A stretch of 64,000 nt of DNA from Tessaracoccus sp. SD287 (GCF_017355265.1 NZ_JADIJQ010000009.1:1-64000), one strand, 5' to 3'. Positions 19,906 through 29,120 are shown, counted from the first letter of the stretch. The notes: generated by a model from the sequence alone, not told the origin. A program made the numbers and translations.

Positions 19906-19925
19906 GACCCGGGTGCGCCCGGGTC
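19906..19925. terminator. Bidirectional hairpin between menF and the ABC permease gene
   Basis: GACCCGGG (19906-19913), loop TGCG, CCCGGGTC (19918-19925) form a perfect 8-bp stem between two convergent genes. It overlaps the permease stop codon. Confidence 0.55.
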
Positions 19926-21708
19926 AGCGTCCGCGGGTGACCTTGATCTTCTGACCCGGTGTGGCGTTGGGCGTGGACCCGGGCTTGCCGCCCTTGGTGG
20001 TGGCCCGCGCCTGCTCCATCTGCTTGCGGTTCTCCTCCTGCATGGCGGCCAGTTCCTCCTGGTCGATGCCGCCCATCCGCAGCACCGAGAAGCAGATGAC
20101 GGCCAGCACAATGCTGATCCACACCGACCAGCCCAGCAGGGCGGGCAGGGTGATGATGGCGACCATGTCGAAGCCCCGCACCAGGTTGAAGATCATCCCC
20201 GGCGGCAGCGCCCCCATCTGGGTGGACACCATGGGCGCCTGGTAGTTGGCCGGCTTGGCGCTGACCCAGCGAATGGCACCGACGAAGCCGGCCGCGGCGG
20301 TGACGACGGCGATCATGGCCGTCTCCAGTGGACCCGCGCCGATCATCGGGGCATCGGCGACGCCCATGATGGCCGGGGTGATCAGGATTGCCCACAGCAG
20401 CGCCAGCACCGCCGGGACGACCGAGGCAGCGGTGCGGATCTGGCTGGTGGTGAACGGCAGCATCCGGGCCAGGCCGTTGCTGCGCGACAGCACCCGCAGC
20501 GTGTTGAAGAACGGCACCAGCGCAGCCAGCAGCACCAGCGCCGAGATCGGGATGGTCAACCGGCCCAGGCCGAGGGCCTGCATGGCGTAGGGCACGATCG
20601 CGCTGGCCAGCAGGGTGAGCAGTGGCCGCGGGAAGCGGTGCAGGCGCTGCACGTCGCGCATCACCAGCGCCTGCAGGCCCGTGGACCGGCCGCGGGTCGG
20701 CTTCACGTGCCCGCGCTCGTTGGCCTCGCGGGTCACCAGGATGTCGCGCATCAGGGCGAAGTCGAGCGCGAAGGCAGCGCCCTGCATGCCGCTGACCAGG
20801 TTGCCGCCAGCGACCAGCCGGGCGCGCCGGATGCGGTCGATGCGGTGGTTGGCGATGATCGACGAGGCGATCAGCATCACCAGTCCGATGCCAGCCACCA
20901 CCAGGGCCAGCAGTTCGGTGACGTCGCGGCCGAGCACCGGGTGCAGCCAGCCGGCGGCGGTGGCGACGACCAGCAGCAGGGCAGCCATCGCGGCCAGGGC
21001 CATCACCGAGTGGATGAGCTTGACCCGCCAGGTGCGCTCGGCGCCCTGTTCGGCGGCGGCCAGCGCGGTCAGTCCGCCGGCACCCAGGCCACAGGCCAGG
21101 GTCCAGGCCACGATCGCCCCGGGTGCCGAGCCGGTCAGGGTGGCCACCAGCGCGCCCAGCACCGCCCCGCTGACCAGTGCGATCAGCACGGCAGCGAGCA
21201 GGCGACGGCCCAGCAGGCGGCGGCGCGACACCGGCGCCTCCATCAGCCAGAAGCCCTCGGCGGCCGAGGCCAGCACCGGGCCGAACATCCGGGCGATGGC
21301 CAGGGTGAAGGCGAGCACCCCGAAGGTGGCGGCCCACGGCAGCAGCCCACGACCCGAACTGCAGGCGTCGGTGCTGCAGTCGGCGGCCAGTGACTGGGCA
21401 CGGATCAGCGAGCTGACCACCATGGCCACGATCATCACGATGGCGAAGACGGCGATGTAGGCGTCGCTGAGCGCCTGCCACAGGTTCTTGGTGGCGCGGC
21501 CCTTGCGCCAGTCGTCCATCAGGCCGAGCAGGGCGCGTTCGTCGACGACGTGCTGCTCGAAGGCGTTGACGTCGTGGGTGAGCACCAGTGCCGGTTCGGG
21601 CACCTCAACCGGGACCGGCTGCTGGGGCGCGTCGGGCTGGGGCTGGGCCGCGGACTGCGCCTTCTGGGCGCTGCGACCGACCCGTCGGTTGCGTCGGGGC
21701 TGGCTCAT
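19924..21708 (-). CDS. Large ABC transporter permease, DUF6297-like
   Basis: About 594 aa. A basic, Q/P-rich N-terminus of some 70 residues is followed by 12 or so hydrophobic segments, and the protein ends in a basic cytosolic tail (MEQARATTKGGKPGS). I chose ATG 21708 because it overlaps the stop of the ABC ATPase as ATGA. The pair is therefore a two-gene ABC transporter, and no substrate-binding protein is visible, which fits an exporter. The substrate is unknown. The DUF6297 label rests on general resemblance to actinobacterial permeases with such an ATPase partner. Confidence 0.75.
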   Translation of the reverse strand: MSQPRRNRRVGRSAQKAQSAAQPQPDAPQQPVPVEVPEPALVLTHDVNAFEQHVVDERALLGLMDDWRKGRATKNLWQALSDAYIAVFAIVMIVAMVVSSLIRAQSLAADCSTDACSSGRGLLPWAATFGVLAFTLAIARMFGPVLASAAEGFWLMEAPVSRRRLLGRRLLAAVLIALVSGAVLGALVATLTGSAPGAIVAWTLACGLGAGGLTALAAAEQGAERTWRVKLIHSVMALAAMAALLLVVATAAGWLHPVLGRDVTELLALVVAGIGLVMLIASSIIANHRIDRIRRARLVAGGNLVSGMQGAAFALDFALMRDILVTREANERGHVKPTRGRSTGLQALVMRDVQRLHRFPRPLLTLLASAIVPYAMQALGLGRLTIPISALVLLAALVPFFNTLRVLSRSNGLARMLPFTTSQIRTAASVVPAVLALLWAILITPAIMGVADAPMIGAGPLETAMIAVVTAAAGFVGAIRWVSAKPANYQAPMVSTQMGALPPGMIFNLVRGFDMVAIITLPALLGWSVWISIVLAVICFSVLRMGGIDQEELAAMQEENRKQMEQARATTKGGKPGSTPNATPGQKIKVTRGR

Positions 21709-22361
21709 CGGGTGCCGACCTCGACCACGCGGGCGTTGAGCGCCTCGACCAGGGAAGGCTCGTGGGAGGCCATCAGGATCGCCAGCCCGTTCTGCTTCTC
21801 CACGGCCAGGCGCTTGCCGAGCCAGGCCACGCCCTCGACGTCGAGGCGCTGCTCCGGCTCGTCCAGCACCAGCAGTTTGCGGGGCCGGACCAGGGCGGTG
21901 GCCAGGGCCAGACGGCGGCGCTGGCCCGAGGACAGGGTGCCGGGGAGCTGGCCCGACTGGGGCACCAGCTGCACCTCCTCCAGCACCTCGTCGACGAGCG
22001 CGTCGACGTCGTCCAGGCCGTGCGCGCGGGCCAGCAGGTCGAGGTGCTCGACGACCGACAGGTCGGGGAAGAAGTCGAGGTCGTCGATGACGGTGGCCAC
22101 GTTGCGGCGGATCTCGGGGTTGGTCTCGGCAACCTTCATGCCCAGCACCTCGACGGTTCCCTCGGTGGGACGGTCGGCACCGACGATGCACCGCAGGATG
22201 GTCGACTTGCCGGCACCGTTGCGTCCGGTCAGCGCCACCGCCTCGCCCTCACTGATGGTGAGGCTGAACTTGTCGACGATGGTGTGGTCCCCGTATCGCT
22301 TGACGAGGTTGTCCACGCTGAGCACGGTCTTCGCTTTGGCCATGGACACATTGTTCACCAT
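21705..22361 (-). CDS. ABC transporter ATP-binding protein
   Basis: A 218-aa ATPase with all core motifs: Walker A GRNGAGKST, signature LSSGQRRRLALA, Walker B LLVLDEPEQRLD and a switch histidine in MASHEPSL. It powers the permease encoded immediately downstream, which overlaps it by four bases. Neither ATG 22361 nor ATG 22343 (MAKAKTVL) has a good ribosome-binding site. It is divergent from menG, with the start regions about 90 nt apart. Confidence 0.9.
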   Translation of the reverse strand: MVNNVSMAKAKTVLSVDNLVKRYGDHTIVDKFSLTISEGEAVALTGRNGAGKSTILRCIVGADRPTEGTVEVLGMKVAETNPEIRRNVATVIDDLDFFPDLSVVEHLDLLARAHGLDDVDALVDEVLEEVQLVPQSGQLPGTLSSGQRRRLALATALVRPRKLLVLDEPEQRLDVEGVAWLGKRLAVEKQNGLAILMASHEPSLVEALNARVVEVGTR

Positions 22362-22450
22362 CGACCAAGGTGCTCCGACACCCGTCGGCGCCTCACTGCT
22401 CGGACGTGGGCCTGCACGTGCTGTCGGCGGCTTGTGGGAAGATTGGTGGC

Positions 22451-23173
22451 ATGTCCCAGACCCGTGCCACCCTCGCCAAGCGTCGCGCTGACGTGGCCGC
22501 CATGTTCGACTCGGTGGCCACCCGGTACGACCTGATGAACTCGCTGATGACCTTCGGCGTGGTCGAGCGGTGGCGCAAGGACGTGCTCGAGGCAGTCGAC
22601 CCGAAGGCGGGCATGAAGATCCTCGACCTGGCCGCCGGCACCGGTGCCTCGTCGGCCCCCCTGGCCGCCACCGGCGCCCACGTCTTCCCCACCGACATGA
22701 GCCTGGGCATGCTGCGGGTCGGCAAGCAGAAGCTGCCCACCCTGAACTTCATTGCTGGCGACGCCCTGTCGCTGCCCTACGCCGACAACTCCTTCGACGT
22801 GGTCACCATCAGCTACGGACTGCGCAACATCGAGGACACCGCCGCCGGCCTGCAGGAGTTGTTGCGGGTGACCCGGCCGGGCGGCCAGATCGTCATCGCC
22901 GAGTTCTCGACGCCGACCAACCGGCTGTTCCGCAGCGCCTACGGCTTCGTGCTGGGCACTGTCATCCCGACCCTGTCCAAGGGATTCGCCAGCAACAGCC
23001 CGGCCTACTCCTACCTCACCGAGTCGATCCGGGCCTGGCCCGACCAGCAGGGACTGGCCGAGTTGATGTCGGGGGCCGGCTGGAAGGCGGTCGGCTGGAT
23101 GAACCTGACCGGCGGCATCGTGGCCCTGCACCGTGGCTGGAAGGCCGGCCCCGACCCTCGTCGGGCAGAATGA
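22451..23173 (+). CDS. menG: Demethylmenaquinone methyltransferase
   Basis: A 240-aa class I SAM-dependent methyltransferase that C-methylates demethylmenaquinone, the last ring step of menaquinone synthesis. It has the UbiE/MenG signature YDLMNSLMTFGVVERWRKDV, SAM motif I (ILDLAAGTGASSAPLA) and the later VVTISYGLRNIEDTAAGL. I chose ATG 22451, where the conserved region begins. An in-frame start upstream would add 27 unrelated residues. It overlaps the nuclease gene by ATGA. Confidence 0.92.
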   Translation: MSQTRATLAKRRADVAAMFDSVATRYDLMNSLMTFGVVERWRKDVLEAVDPKAGMKILDLAAGTGASSAPLAATGAHVFPTDMSLGMLRVGKQKLPTLNFIAGDALSLPYADNSFDVVTISYGLRNIEDTAAGLQELLRVTRPGGQIVIAEFSTPTNRLFRSAYGFVLGTVIPTLSKGFASNSPAYSYLTESIRAWPDQQGLAELMSGAGWKAVGWMNLTGGIVALHRGWKAGPDPRRAE

Positions 23174-24885
23174 TCCTGCTCGACGCGTACGCCGCGCGCA
23201 GTTGCCCGGTCAAGACGCAGAACCAGTTCGACCCGACCATCGCTGCGCCAGGCGAGGGCGCCGACGCAGAACTGCAGGAGATCTTTGCCGGGTCCCAGCA
23301 GTACAAGGACCTGGTGCTGGGCCGGTTGGCGGGTGCACCAGGCGCCGTGGACCTGCGCACCCAGCGCGAGGGTCGGGCCGAGGCCACCGTCGCTGCCGTC
23401 GCGTCGGGGGCGGCCGTCATCATCGGTCCCTGGCTGCCCCTGGACGCCGGCGGTCACCGCCGCGGCAACCCGGACGCTCTGGTGCGCGGCCAGGACCGAC
23501 CCGATGGTCGTCCCGGCTACCACCCGGTGCAGGTCAAACGCAAGCTGCTGGTCGAGAAGCGCCGCCCGACCGAGGTGTTCTGCTGGACGACCCCGCTGGA
23601 ACAGCCCTTCGCGGCCGCGCTGCAGCCACTCAACGAGCACTCCTTCCGCACCTCGCGCGACGCCGAGTTGATCCAGATGGCCCACTACGTGCGCGCCCTG
23701 GAGAACCTGGGTTGGGCCGCCGAGCGGGAGGTGGCCGGCCTGATCGGCACCGACCAGTTGATCGGGCTGGAGGACGAGCGGGCAGCAGATCATGGCATCG
23801 TCTTCGTCGACCTGCGGCATCGTTTCCTGCGGACCTTTTCGCGCACCGCCGAGACCCATTGGCGGATGCGCTCGGCGCTGGAGCGCTACGACCATGAGTT
23901 CGGGTTCCGCCTCACCGTCGCCCAGACCGCCCAGGGCCATCGTCCCGACGAGCCCTACCACCCGCGGGTCACCCCGATCGTGGTGCGCGAGTGCGCCTCA
24001 TGCCCGTGGTGGCAGCGGTGCGAACCGCTGCTGGACGCCGACGACCTGAGCCTGCGGATCACCAAGACACCGCTGGACGTCCGCGAAATCTCGGTGCTGC
24101 GCAAGCTGGGCATCTCCACCCTGGACGACCTGGCCGACGCCAGCCTGGAGGCGCTGCTGCCGCAGTACCTGCCCGAAGTCGCCCACCGCAACCAGGCCGA
24201 ACGACGATTGCGCACCGCCGCCCAGCGGGCGCAGATGATGCGGGCCGGGGTGGCCCTCAGCCGGGTGGGCAACGACCCGATCGCCCTGCCGGCCGGTGAC
24301 ATCGAGGTCGACCTGGACATCGAGACCAGCAGCAATGACGAGATCTACCTGTGGGGGCTGCTGGTCAGCGCCGACGGGCAGCCGCCGACCTACCATGCCT
24401 TCGTCCACTGGGGTCCGATGACCACCGAGGCGCAGGTGGGCCTGGCCCGCCAGGCCATGTCCTTCCTGGAGGACCTCTTCGCCACCGGACGTCGGGTCCG
24501 GGTCTACCACTACTCCGACTACGAGCCGCGCCACCTGCGTGAACTGTCCTCGGCCGACAAGAGCCCTGACGACCTGTTGGGACGGGCACTGGGACGCGTC
24601 GGCCAGCACTGGGTCGACCTCTACACCGTGATGGAGACCCACTTCTTCGGGGTGCAGGGACTCGGCCTGAAGGTGGTCGCCCACGAGGGCGCCGGGTTCC
24701 AGTGGCGCGACGACGAGGCCGGCGGGTTGAACTCGCAGGGCTGGTTCGCCGACGCCATCGACCCGTCCTTGTCGACCGAGGAGCGCGACGCAGCCCGGCA
24801 GCGGGTGCTGGCCTACAACGAGGACGACGTCCGGGCGACCCAGGTGCTGCGGGCGTGGTTGCGCACCGAGCACGGGGCTCGTTGA
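23170..24885 (+). CDS. TM0106-family RecB-like nuclease with Fe-S and RNase H-like domains
   Basis: 571 aa. The N-terminal half looks like a Cas4/AddB-type PD-(D/E)XK nuclease: NPDALV and then VQVKRK give the metal-site pattern. Cys12 with C275-x2-C278-x5-C284 match the 'iron-staple' arrangement of one N-terminal and three C-terminal cysteines around the nuclease core. A helix-hairpin-helix-like stretch (LRKLGISTLDDLADAS) follows. The last ~180 residues are RNase H/DEDD-like, with DLDIETS near 378 and YNEDDVRAT near the end. Length fits COG2251 nucleases without a helicase. It starts inside the menG stop, but no functional link is known. The role in DNA repair or processing is inferred. Confidence 0.8.
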   Translation: MILLDAYAARSCPVKTQNQFDPTIAAPGEGADAELQEIFAGSQQYKDLVLGRLAGAPGAVDLRTQREGRAEATVAAVASGAAVIIGPWLPLDAGGHRRGNPDALVRGQDRPDGRPGYHPVQVKRKLLVEKRRPTEVFCWTTPLEQPFAAALQPLNEHSFRTSRDAELIQMAHYVRALENLGWAAEREVAGLIGTDQLIGLEDERAADHGIVFVDLRHRFLRTFSRTAETHWRMRSALERYDHEFGFRLTVAQTAQGHRPDEPYHPRVTPIVVRECASCPWWQRCEPLLDADDLSLRITKTPLDVREISVLRKLGISTLDDLADASLEALLPQYLPEVAHRNQAERRLRTAAQRAQMMRAGVALSRVGNDPIALPAGDIEVDLDIETSSNDEIYLWGLLVSADGQPPTYHAFVHWGPMTTEAQVGLARQAMSFLEDLFATGRRVRVYHYSDYEPRHLRELSSADKSPDDLLGRALGRVGQHWVDLYTVMETHFFGVQGLGLKVVAHEGAGFQWRDDEAGGLNSQGWFADAIDPSLSTEERDAARQRVLAYNEDDVRATQVLRAWLRTEHGAR

Positions 24886-24892
24886 GGCCAGG

Positions 24893-25039
24893 CGGCACAT
24901 CGTTCACCAAGTGCCGGTCCTGACCGAGCCAGGCGGCACATCGTTCACGAAGTGCCGGTCCAGGCAACCCCAGACGGCACATCGTTCACAAAGTGCCGGG
25001 CCAGACCAACCCAGACGGCACATCGTTCACGAAGTGCCG
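24893..25039. repeat. Four palindromic 24-mers on an exact 41-bp period
   Basis: Near-identical 24-mers start at 24893, 24934, 24975 and 25016. Each begins CGGCACATCGTTCAC and ends AAGTGCCG, with one variable base between. CGGCAC/GTGCCG form a 6-bp stem. In copies 2 and 4, TCG/CGA extends it after an A:A mismatch, leaving a TTCA loop. The 17-bp spacers are related to one another. The array fills the gap between convergent genes (nuclease and menD). It may act as a terminator or protein-binding array; there are no cas genes and the spacers are short. Confidence 0.85.
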
Positions 25040-25086
25040 GCGGAGAACTGACGCCCTGCCAGGCGCTGCACCTGAACCGCGGCGGG

Positions 25087-26682
25087 CTACCCGGCTCGGC
25101 GGGCACTCCGGTCCACCTGCACCACCACGACCTCGACACCTGCCGGGGGCCGCGCCAGCGCCGCGGCCAGGTCATCGACCGCGCTGACCTGGGTCACCGT
25201 GGCACCGAACCCGGCGGCGACCATTGCCAGGTCAACGCGTTGCGGGGTGGCGAAGACCCGTTCGAAATGCCGCTGGTAGTCGGCGGCACCCTGCTCCAGG
25301 CCATGGAAGATGGAGCCCCCATGATCGTCCAGGACGACCACCCGCAGGTCGGGACGCCGCTCCAGGTCACCGATGCCGAGAGCACTGACGTCATGCAGGA
25401 AGGTGAGGTCCCCGACCACCACGGTCACCGGACGACCTGAGCCCAGGGCCAGGCCGATGCCGGTGCTGATCGTGCCGTCGATGCCGGCCAGCCCGCGATT
25501 GGCATGCACCACCGGGCCCGAGTCCATGATCGGCAACAGGTCGGCGTCCCTGATCGGGTTGGACGAGCCGAGCATGACCAGGTCGTCGGCGCCGAACCCC
25601 GCCCACACCGTCCGGGTCGCGAGCCGCGGCGACAGCACGCCGTCCACGTCGTCCCCGAGGCTGGTGCAGGACTCGAGCTCGCGGTCGGCGGCCAGCCATT
25701 CCTGAAGCCACTCCTCCGAGCCGCGGTCCTCGGTGGTGACGCCATCGACGACGCTGCTGGCGCCATGGCCCGGATCGATCCAGTCGGCACCTGCCGACAC
25801 CATGATCAACTCCACGTCGTGGCGGGCGAGCAGCGCCGAGACGGGACGCGACAGGGTGGGCCGTCCAAAGACCACGACGCGCTCGACCCGGTCGGCCAAG
25901 CGCGGCAACAGCAGCCGGTACCCGGCGATGGCGTGGGCGCCGCGACGGGCATTGCTGGACGGTTCGGCCAGCAGCGGTGCCCCGGCCTCGGCCGCGAAGG
26001 CCACGGCCCGGGCGCCCACCGCGGGCGGGGCGTCGCCGGCGACGACCACGGTGCGCGGGCGACCGTCGAGCAGCAGCGGCGAGGCGGGCATCGGCTCCCG
26101 GACGGCCAGCACCGCCGCCGGTTCGACTGGCTCCAGCAGCTCCGGGCCGACCAGGGGCGCGGCGAGTTCGACGTTCAACTGGACCGGTCCCGGCTGGCGG
26201 GTCCTCGCCCCGGAAGCCAGCAGCACGGCCCGCCGGACCAGGTGGCGCCAGTCCTCGACGCCACCAGAGTCCGAGGCCACCCGCAGGCACTCCAGGGCAT
26301 GCTCACCGAGCAGTCGGTCCTGTCGGGTGGTCTGGTTCGCCCCGGAGTTGATCATGGACGAGGGCCGGTCAGCGCTGAGCACCAGCAGGGGCACCCCGGC
26401 ATGACGTGCCTCCATCACGGCCGGCAGCAGGTTTCCCACGGCGGTGCCCGAGGTGGTCACCACCGCTGCCACCTCGCCGGTGGCGCGCGCCAGCCCCAGT
26501 GCGATGAACCCGGCGCTGCGCTCATCCACCCGCACGTGCAATGACAGCTGCCCTGCCTGTTCGGCGGCCGCCAGGGCCAGCGCCAGGGGGGCGTTGCGGG
26601 ACCCGGGGGCCAGCACCACCTGCCGCACCCCCTGGGCCAGCAACGTGGCCACCACGGTCCGGGCCAGGTCGACCGAGCTCAC
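25087..26682 (-). CDS. menD: 2-succinyl-5-enolpyruvyl-6-hydroxy-3-cyclohexene-1-carboxylate synthase
   Basis: A 531-aa thiamine-diphosphate enzyme joining isochorismate and 2-oxoglutarate. Seen: the cofactor-activating glutamate region RVDERSAGFIALGLARA, VVTTSGTAVGNLLPAVMEA, LSADRPSSMINSGANQT, and the metal/diphosphate-binding LDDHGGSIFHGLEQGA. It starts with GTG 26682 overlapping the menC stop as GTGA. Convergent with the nuclease gene across the 41-bp repeat array. Length is normal. Confidence 0.94.
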   Translation of the reverse strand: MSSVDLARTVVATLLAQGVRQVVLAPGSRNAPLALALAAAEQAGQLSLHVRVDERSAGFIALGLARATGEVAAVVTTSGTAVGNLLPAVMEARHAGVPLLVLSADRPSSMINSGANQTTRQDRLLGEHALECLRVASDSGGVEDWRHLVRRAVLLASGARTRQPGPVQLNVELAAPLVGPELLEPVEPAAVLAVREPMPASPLLLDGRPRTVVVAGDAPPAVGARAVAFAAEAGAPLLAEPSSNARRGAHAIAGYRLLLPRLADRVERVVVFGRPTLSRPVSALLARHDVELIMVSAGADWIDPGHGASSVVDGVTTEDRGSEEWLQEWLAADRELESCTSLGDDVDGVLSPRLATRTVWAGFGADDLVMLGSSNPIRDADLLPIMDSGPVVHANRGLAGIDGTISTGIGLALGSGRPVTVVVGDLTFLHDVSALGIGDLERRPDLRVVVLDDHGGSIFHGLEQGAADYQRHFERVFATPQRVDLAMVAAGFGATVTQVSAVDDLAAALARPPAGVEVVVVQVDRSARRAG

Positions 26683-27683
26683 GCGTCGGCCTCGACCAGG
26701 TGGTGCAGCACCCCGTCCAGACGTTCCAGCCAGCGTTCGGTGACCCTCTCGTCAGCGGCAAACCGGGTCAGCGCCTCGGCATCGACGTCCAGCTCGCCGA
26801 CCTGCAGCACACCGTCAACCTCGCGCAACGAGGTGGTGGTCAGGTCGCCATCCAACAGAGCGGCGGTGTTCAACCCGCACGCGAACGGCAGGTCGGGCAG
26901 GGCGGCGGCCAGCGCCAGACCAGCCCGCAGCCCGATGGACGTCTCCAACGCCGAGGAGACCACCAGCGGCAGCCCGAGCCGCTCCCCCAGTTCGAGGCAG
27001 GCCTGCACTCCACCCAGGGGCTGCACCTTGATCACGGCCACGTCAGCGGCCTCGAGTTCGACGACCCGTTCGGGGTCACCGACCCGCCTGATCGACTCGT
27101 CGGCGGCAATGGGCACATTCCACCCGCGGCGGGCCAGTTCCCGGCGCAGCCGGGCCAGTTCCTCAGTGGTGCGGCAGGGCTGTTCGACGTACTCCAGGTC
27201 GAATCGGCGCAACTGGTTGATCATGGTCAGCGCCTGGCTCGGCGTCCAGGCGCCATTGGCGTCGATTCGCACCCGACCCTGGGCGCCGAGTGCGTCACGG
27301 ACCGCCTCGACCCGGGCGATGTCGTCGGCCGGGCCCTGGTTCGTCTCGGCGACCTTGACCTTGGCGGTGCGACATCCCGAGGCCGCCACCCGGGCGTGGG
27401 CGGAGGCGGCGTCCTCGGCGGGCACCGTCACGTTGACCGGCACCTGGTCGCGGACCGGCTCGGGGAAACCGCTGGTCGCGGCGGATTGCGCTGCCAACCA
27501 CCAGCGGGAGGCCTCGGCGATGCCGTACTCCTCGAAGGGGCTCCACTCGACCCAGCCGAGGGGGGTGCGCACCACCATGCCGCGGCGGGCGGTGATGCCA
27601 CGAAAACGGGTGGGCAGGGCAATGTCGTAGACGACCAGGTCGTCGATCCACTCCACGTCACGAACGCGCGCGGGCCAGTCCAT
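26679..27683 (-). CDS. menC: o-Succinylbenzoate synthase
   Basis: A 334-aa enolase-superfamily enzyme that dehydrates the MenD/MenH product to o-succinylbenzoate. The barrel residues are in order: the KxK pair in AKVKVAE, the metal ligands in RIDANGAW, EQPCR and AADES, and the second-face lysine in VIKVQPLGG. I chose ATG 27683, one base after the upstream S41-like gene ends. Any earlier in-frame start would run deep into that gene. It overlaps menD. Confidence 0.93.
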   Translation of the reverse strand: MDWPARVRDVEWIDDLVVYDIALPTRFRGITARRGMVVRTPLGWVEWSPFEEYGIAEASRWWLAAQSAATSGFPEPVRDQVPVNVTVPAEDAASAHARVAASGCRTAKVKVAETNQGPADDIARVEAVRDALGAQGRVRIDANGAWTPSQALTMINQLRRFDLEYVEQPCRTTEELARLRRELARRGWNVPIAADESIRRVGDPERVVELEAADVAVIKVQPLGGVQACLELGERLGLPLVVSSALETSIGLRAGLALAAALPDLPFACGLNTAALLDGDLTTTSLREVDGVLQVGELDVDAEALTRFAADERVTERWLERLDGVLHHLVEADA

Positions 27684-27684
27684 C

Positions 27685-29088
27685 TCAGGCCAACGCCGCT
27701 TCGAGCAGGCGGTCACGTCCGGCCAGGTAGTCCCGCCAGGAGTTCTGGACGTCCACGTCGGGACGGAACTCGCCGATGCCCTGCAACAGGAACTTGTCGG
27801 GCAACCACACGTCGCTCCACGGCCCCGGTTCGGAGCCGACGTCGTGCCAGTCGTGGCAGAGCTGGACGACCAGTCTGCTGTGCGGCAGGGTGATCGTCCG
27901 GCCCTGGGCACGGCTGCGCAGCCGGTCGCCGACGTCATTGCCCAGCACCGTGGTGCGCTCGGGGGCGTGGGCCAGAAACTGCGAGGCGCTGATCAGTCCG
28001 CCGCCGATGGTGTTGGGGCCGACCAGCACCTTGATCGGCACGTGCCCGGCGCGGGCTGCCCTGGCGATGGCCTTGACCAGCGGAAGGGTCACCCGGTAGT
28101 CCCCGCCGCAGTGGTAGCGCACGTCGACGACGTAGCGCGCGTGGCCGCCGGCGCCAATCACGCCCAGTGCCTCGTCGACGGCGTCCTGGTCGGGGTCATC
28201 GCCGTCCGGGTTGCCCATCAGGCGCAGGTAGAGGGCGTGCTGGTCGCTGCCGGGCAGCGGCACCTGGACGGTCCGCAGCAACGCATCCCAGTGCTGCAGG
28301 TAGAGCGGGCTGGGCGCCTCGGGGCTGTCGGGGTCCTCCCCCGGGTCGAGCAGCGCCGTGCGCCACCCGCGGGTCCCCAGCCCCTCATCACCGGGGAAGC
28401 GGTCCCTGAAGTCGGCCATCGGACCACCGGGCATCGGCTCGGACGAGGCGGTCAGGCTGACGTGGCTCAGGGTTCCGTCCGCTGCCTCCAGTTCGAGGGC
28501 GACGATGCCGCCGTGCACCCCCATCCCGATCTGGCGCAGCGCCTCGGGGACGGTGAAGAACCAGGCCGAACGGTTGCGCAGCCAGGCCGGGGTGCCTCCG
28601 CCGACGAAGCGGGCGAACAGGGGCCAGGTCACGTCCGGTGCCCCGCCGGCGATGGACAGCACCCGCTGCCCGGCGAGGTGGGCATGGTCAGGGGCCGCCT
28701 TGGCGACCACCAGTGAGTCCCTCATCCAGGCGAAGCGCACCGGCAACCGGTGGGCCTGGGTGATCAGCACGGTGGTGGCAGCGTTGTCGAAATGGGCCAG
28801 CGCCTCGCAGCAGGCCAGCGTCAGTTCGTCCAGGGTGCGCACCGGACGGTTCGCGAGCACGTCGTCGAAGGCCTCGCGCTGGTCGGCGCTGATGCCGAAC
28901 TCGTGCCAGCGCACCGCATCGCGCAGGAACTGCACGTCGCCCCCGTAACCGACCAGCCCGCCCCGAGGACGACGCATGGGCAGCCACGTGCGGAACAGCG
29001 ACCCCTGGTCGACCGAACTGGCGACCACGGTGCCCGCAGCACCGGCGATGGCCGCGCCCAACGCCCACTTCGTGCGACGGCTGACCAT
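27685..29088 (-). CDS. Exported S41-like (tail-specific protease fold) protein
   Basis: 467 aa. The N-terminus (WALGAAIAGAAGTVVASS) looks like a signal anchor. The C-terminal ~200 residues resemble the crotonase-like core of S41 peptidases: YVVDVRYHCGGDYRVTLPL, then VLVGPNTIGGGLISASQFL, where the serine of ISA sits where the nucleophile is expected, then TTVLGNDVGDRLRS. I cannot confirm the Ser/Lys dyad, so it may be inactive or a different hydrolase. It lies between the MarR gene (29 nt upstream) and menC (1 nt downstream), so it is probably co-transcribed with them. A link to quinone synthesis is unproven. Confidence 0.5.
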   Translation of the reverse strand: MVSRRTKWALGAAIAGAAGTVVASSVDQGSLFRTWLPMRRPRGGLVGYGGDVQFLRDAVRWHEFGISADQREAFDDVLANRPVRTLDELTLACCEALAHFDNAATTVLITQAHRLPVRFAWMRDSLVVAKAAPDHAHLAGQRVLSIAGGAPDVTWPLFARFVGGGTPAWLRNRSAWFFTVPEALRQIGMGVHGGIVALELEAADGTLSHVSLTASSEPMPGGPMADFRDRFPGDEGLGTRGWRTALLDPGEDPDSPEAPSPLYLQHWDALLRTVQVPLPGSDQHALYLRLMGNPDGDDPDQDAVDEALGVIGAGGHARYVVDVRYHCGGDYRVTLPLVKAIARAARAGHVPIKVLVGPNTIGGGLISASQFLAHAPERTTVLGNDVGDRLRSRAQGRTITLPHSRLVVQLCHDWHDVGSEPGPWSDVWLPDKFLLQGIGEFRPDVDVQNSWRDYLAGRDRLLEAALA

Positions 29089-29114
29089 GATGACTCCCCT
29101 CGACTGGTGTGGCC

Positions 29115-29120
29115 AGCCTA
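29115..29120 (-). promoter_or_regulatory. Possible internal -10 element TAGGCT before the S41-like gene
   Basis: Minus-strand TAGGCT overlaps the MarR stop codon and lies 26 nt before ATG 29088, leaving room for the GAGGGGAG ribosome-binding site. It would give the S41-menC-menD genes their own promoter. Confidence 0.4.

Noticed and set aside
24893-25039. Possible CRISPR array from regularly spaced palindromic repeats
   Set aside because: Spacers are only 17 bp and similar to one another, and no cas1/cas2 or effector genes are present. The neighbouring Cas4-like fold belongs to the TM0106 nuclease family.
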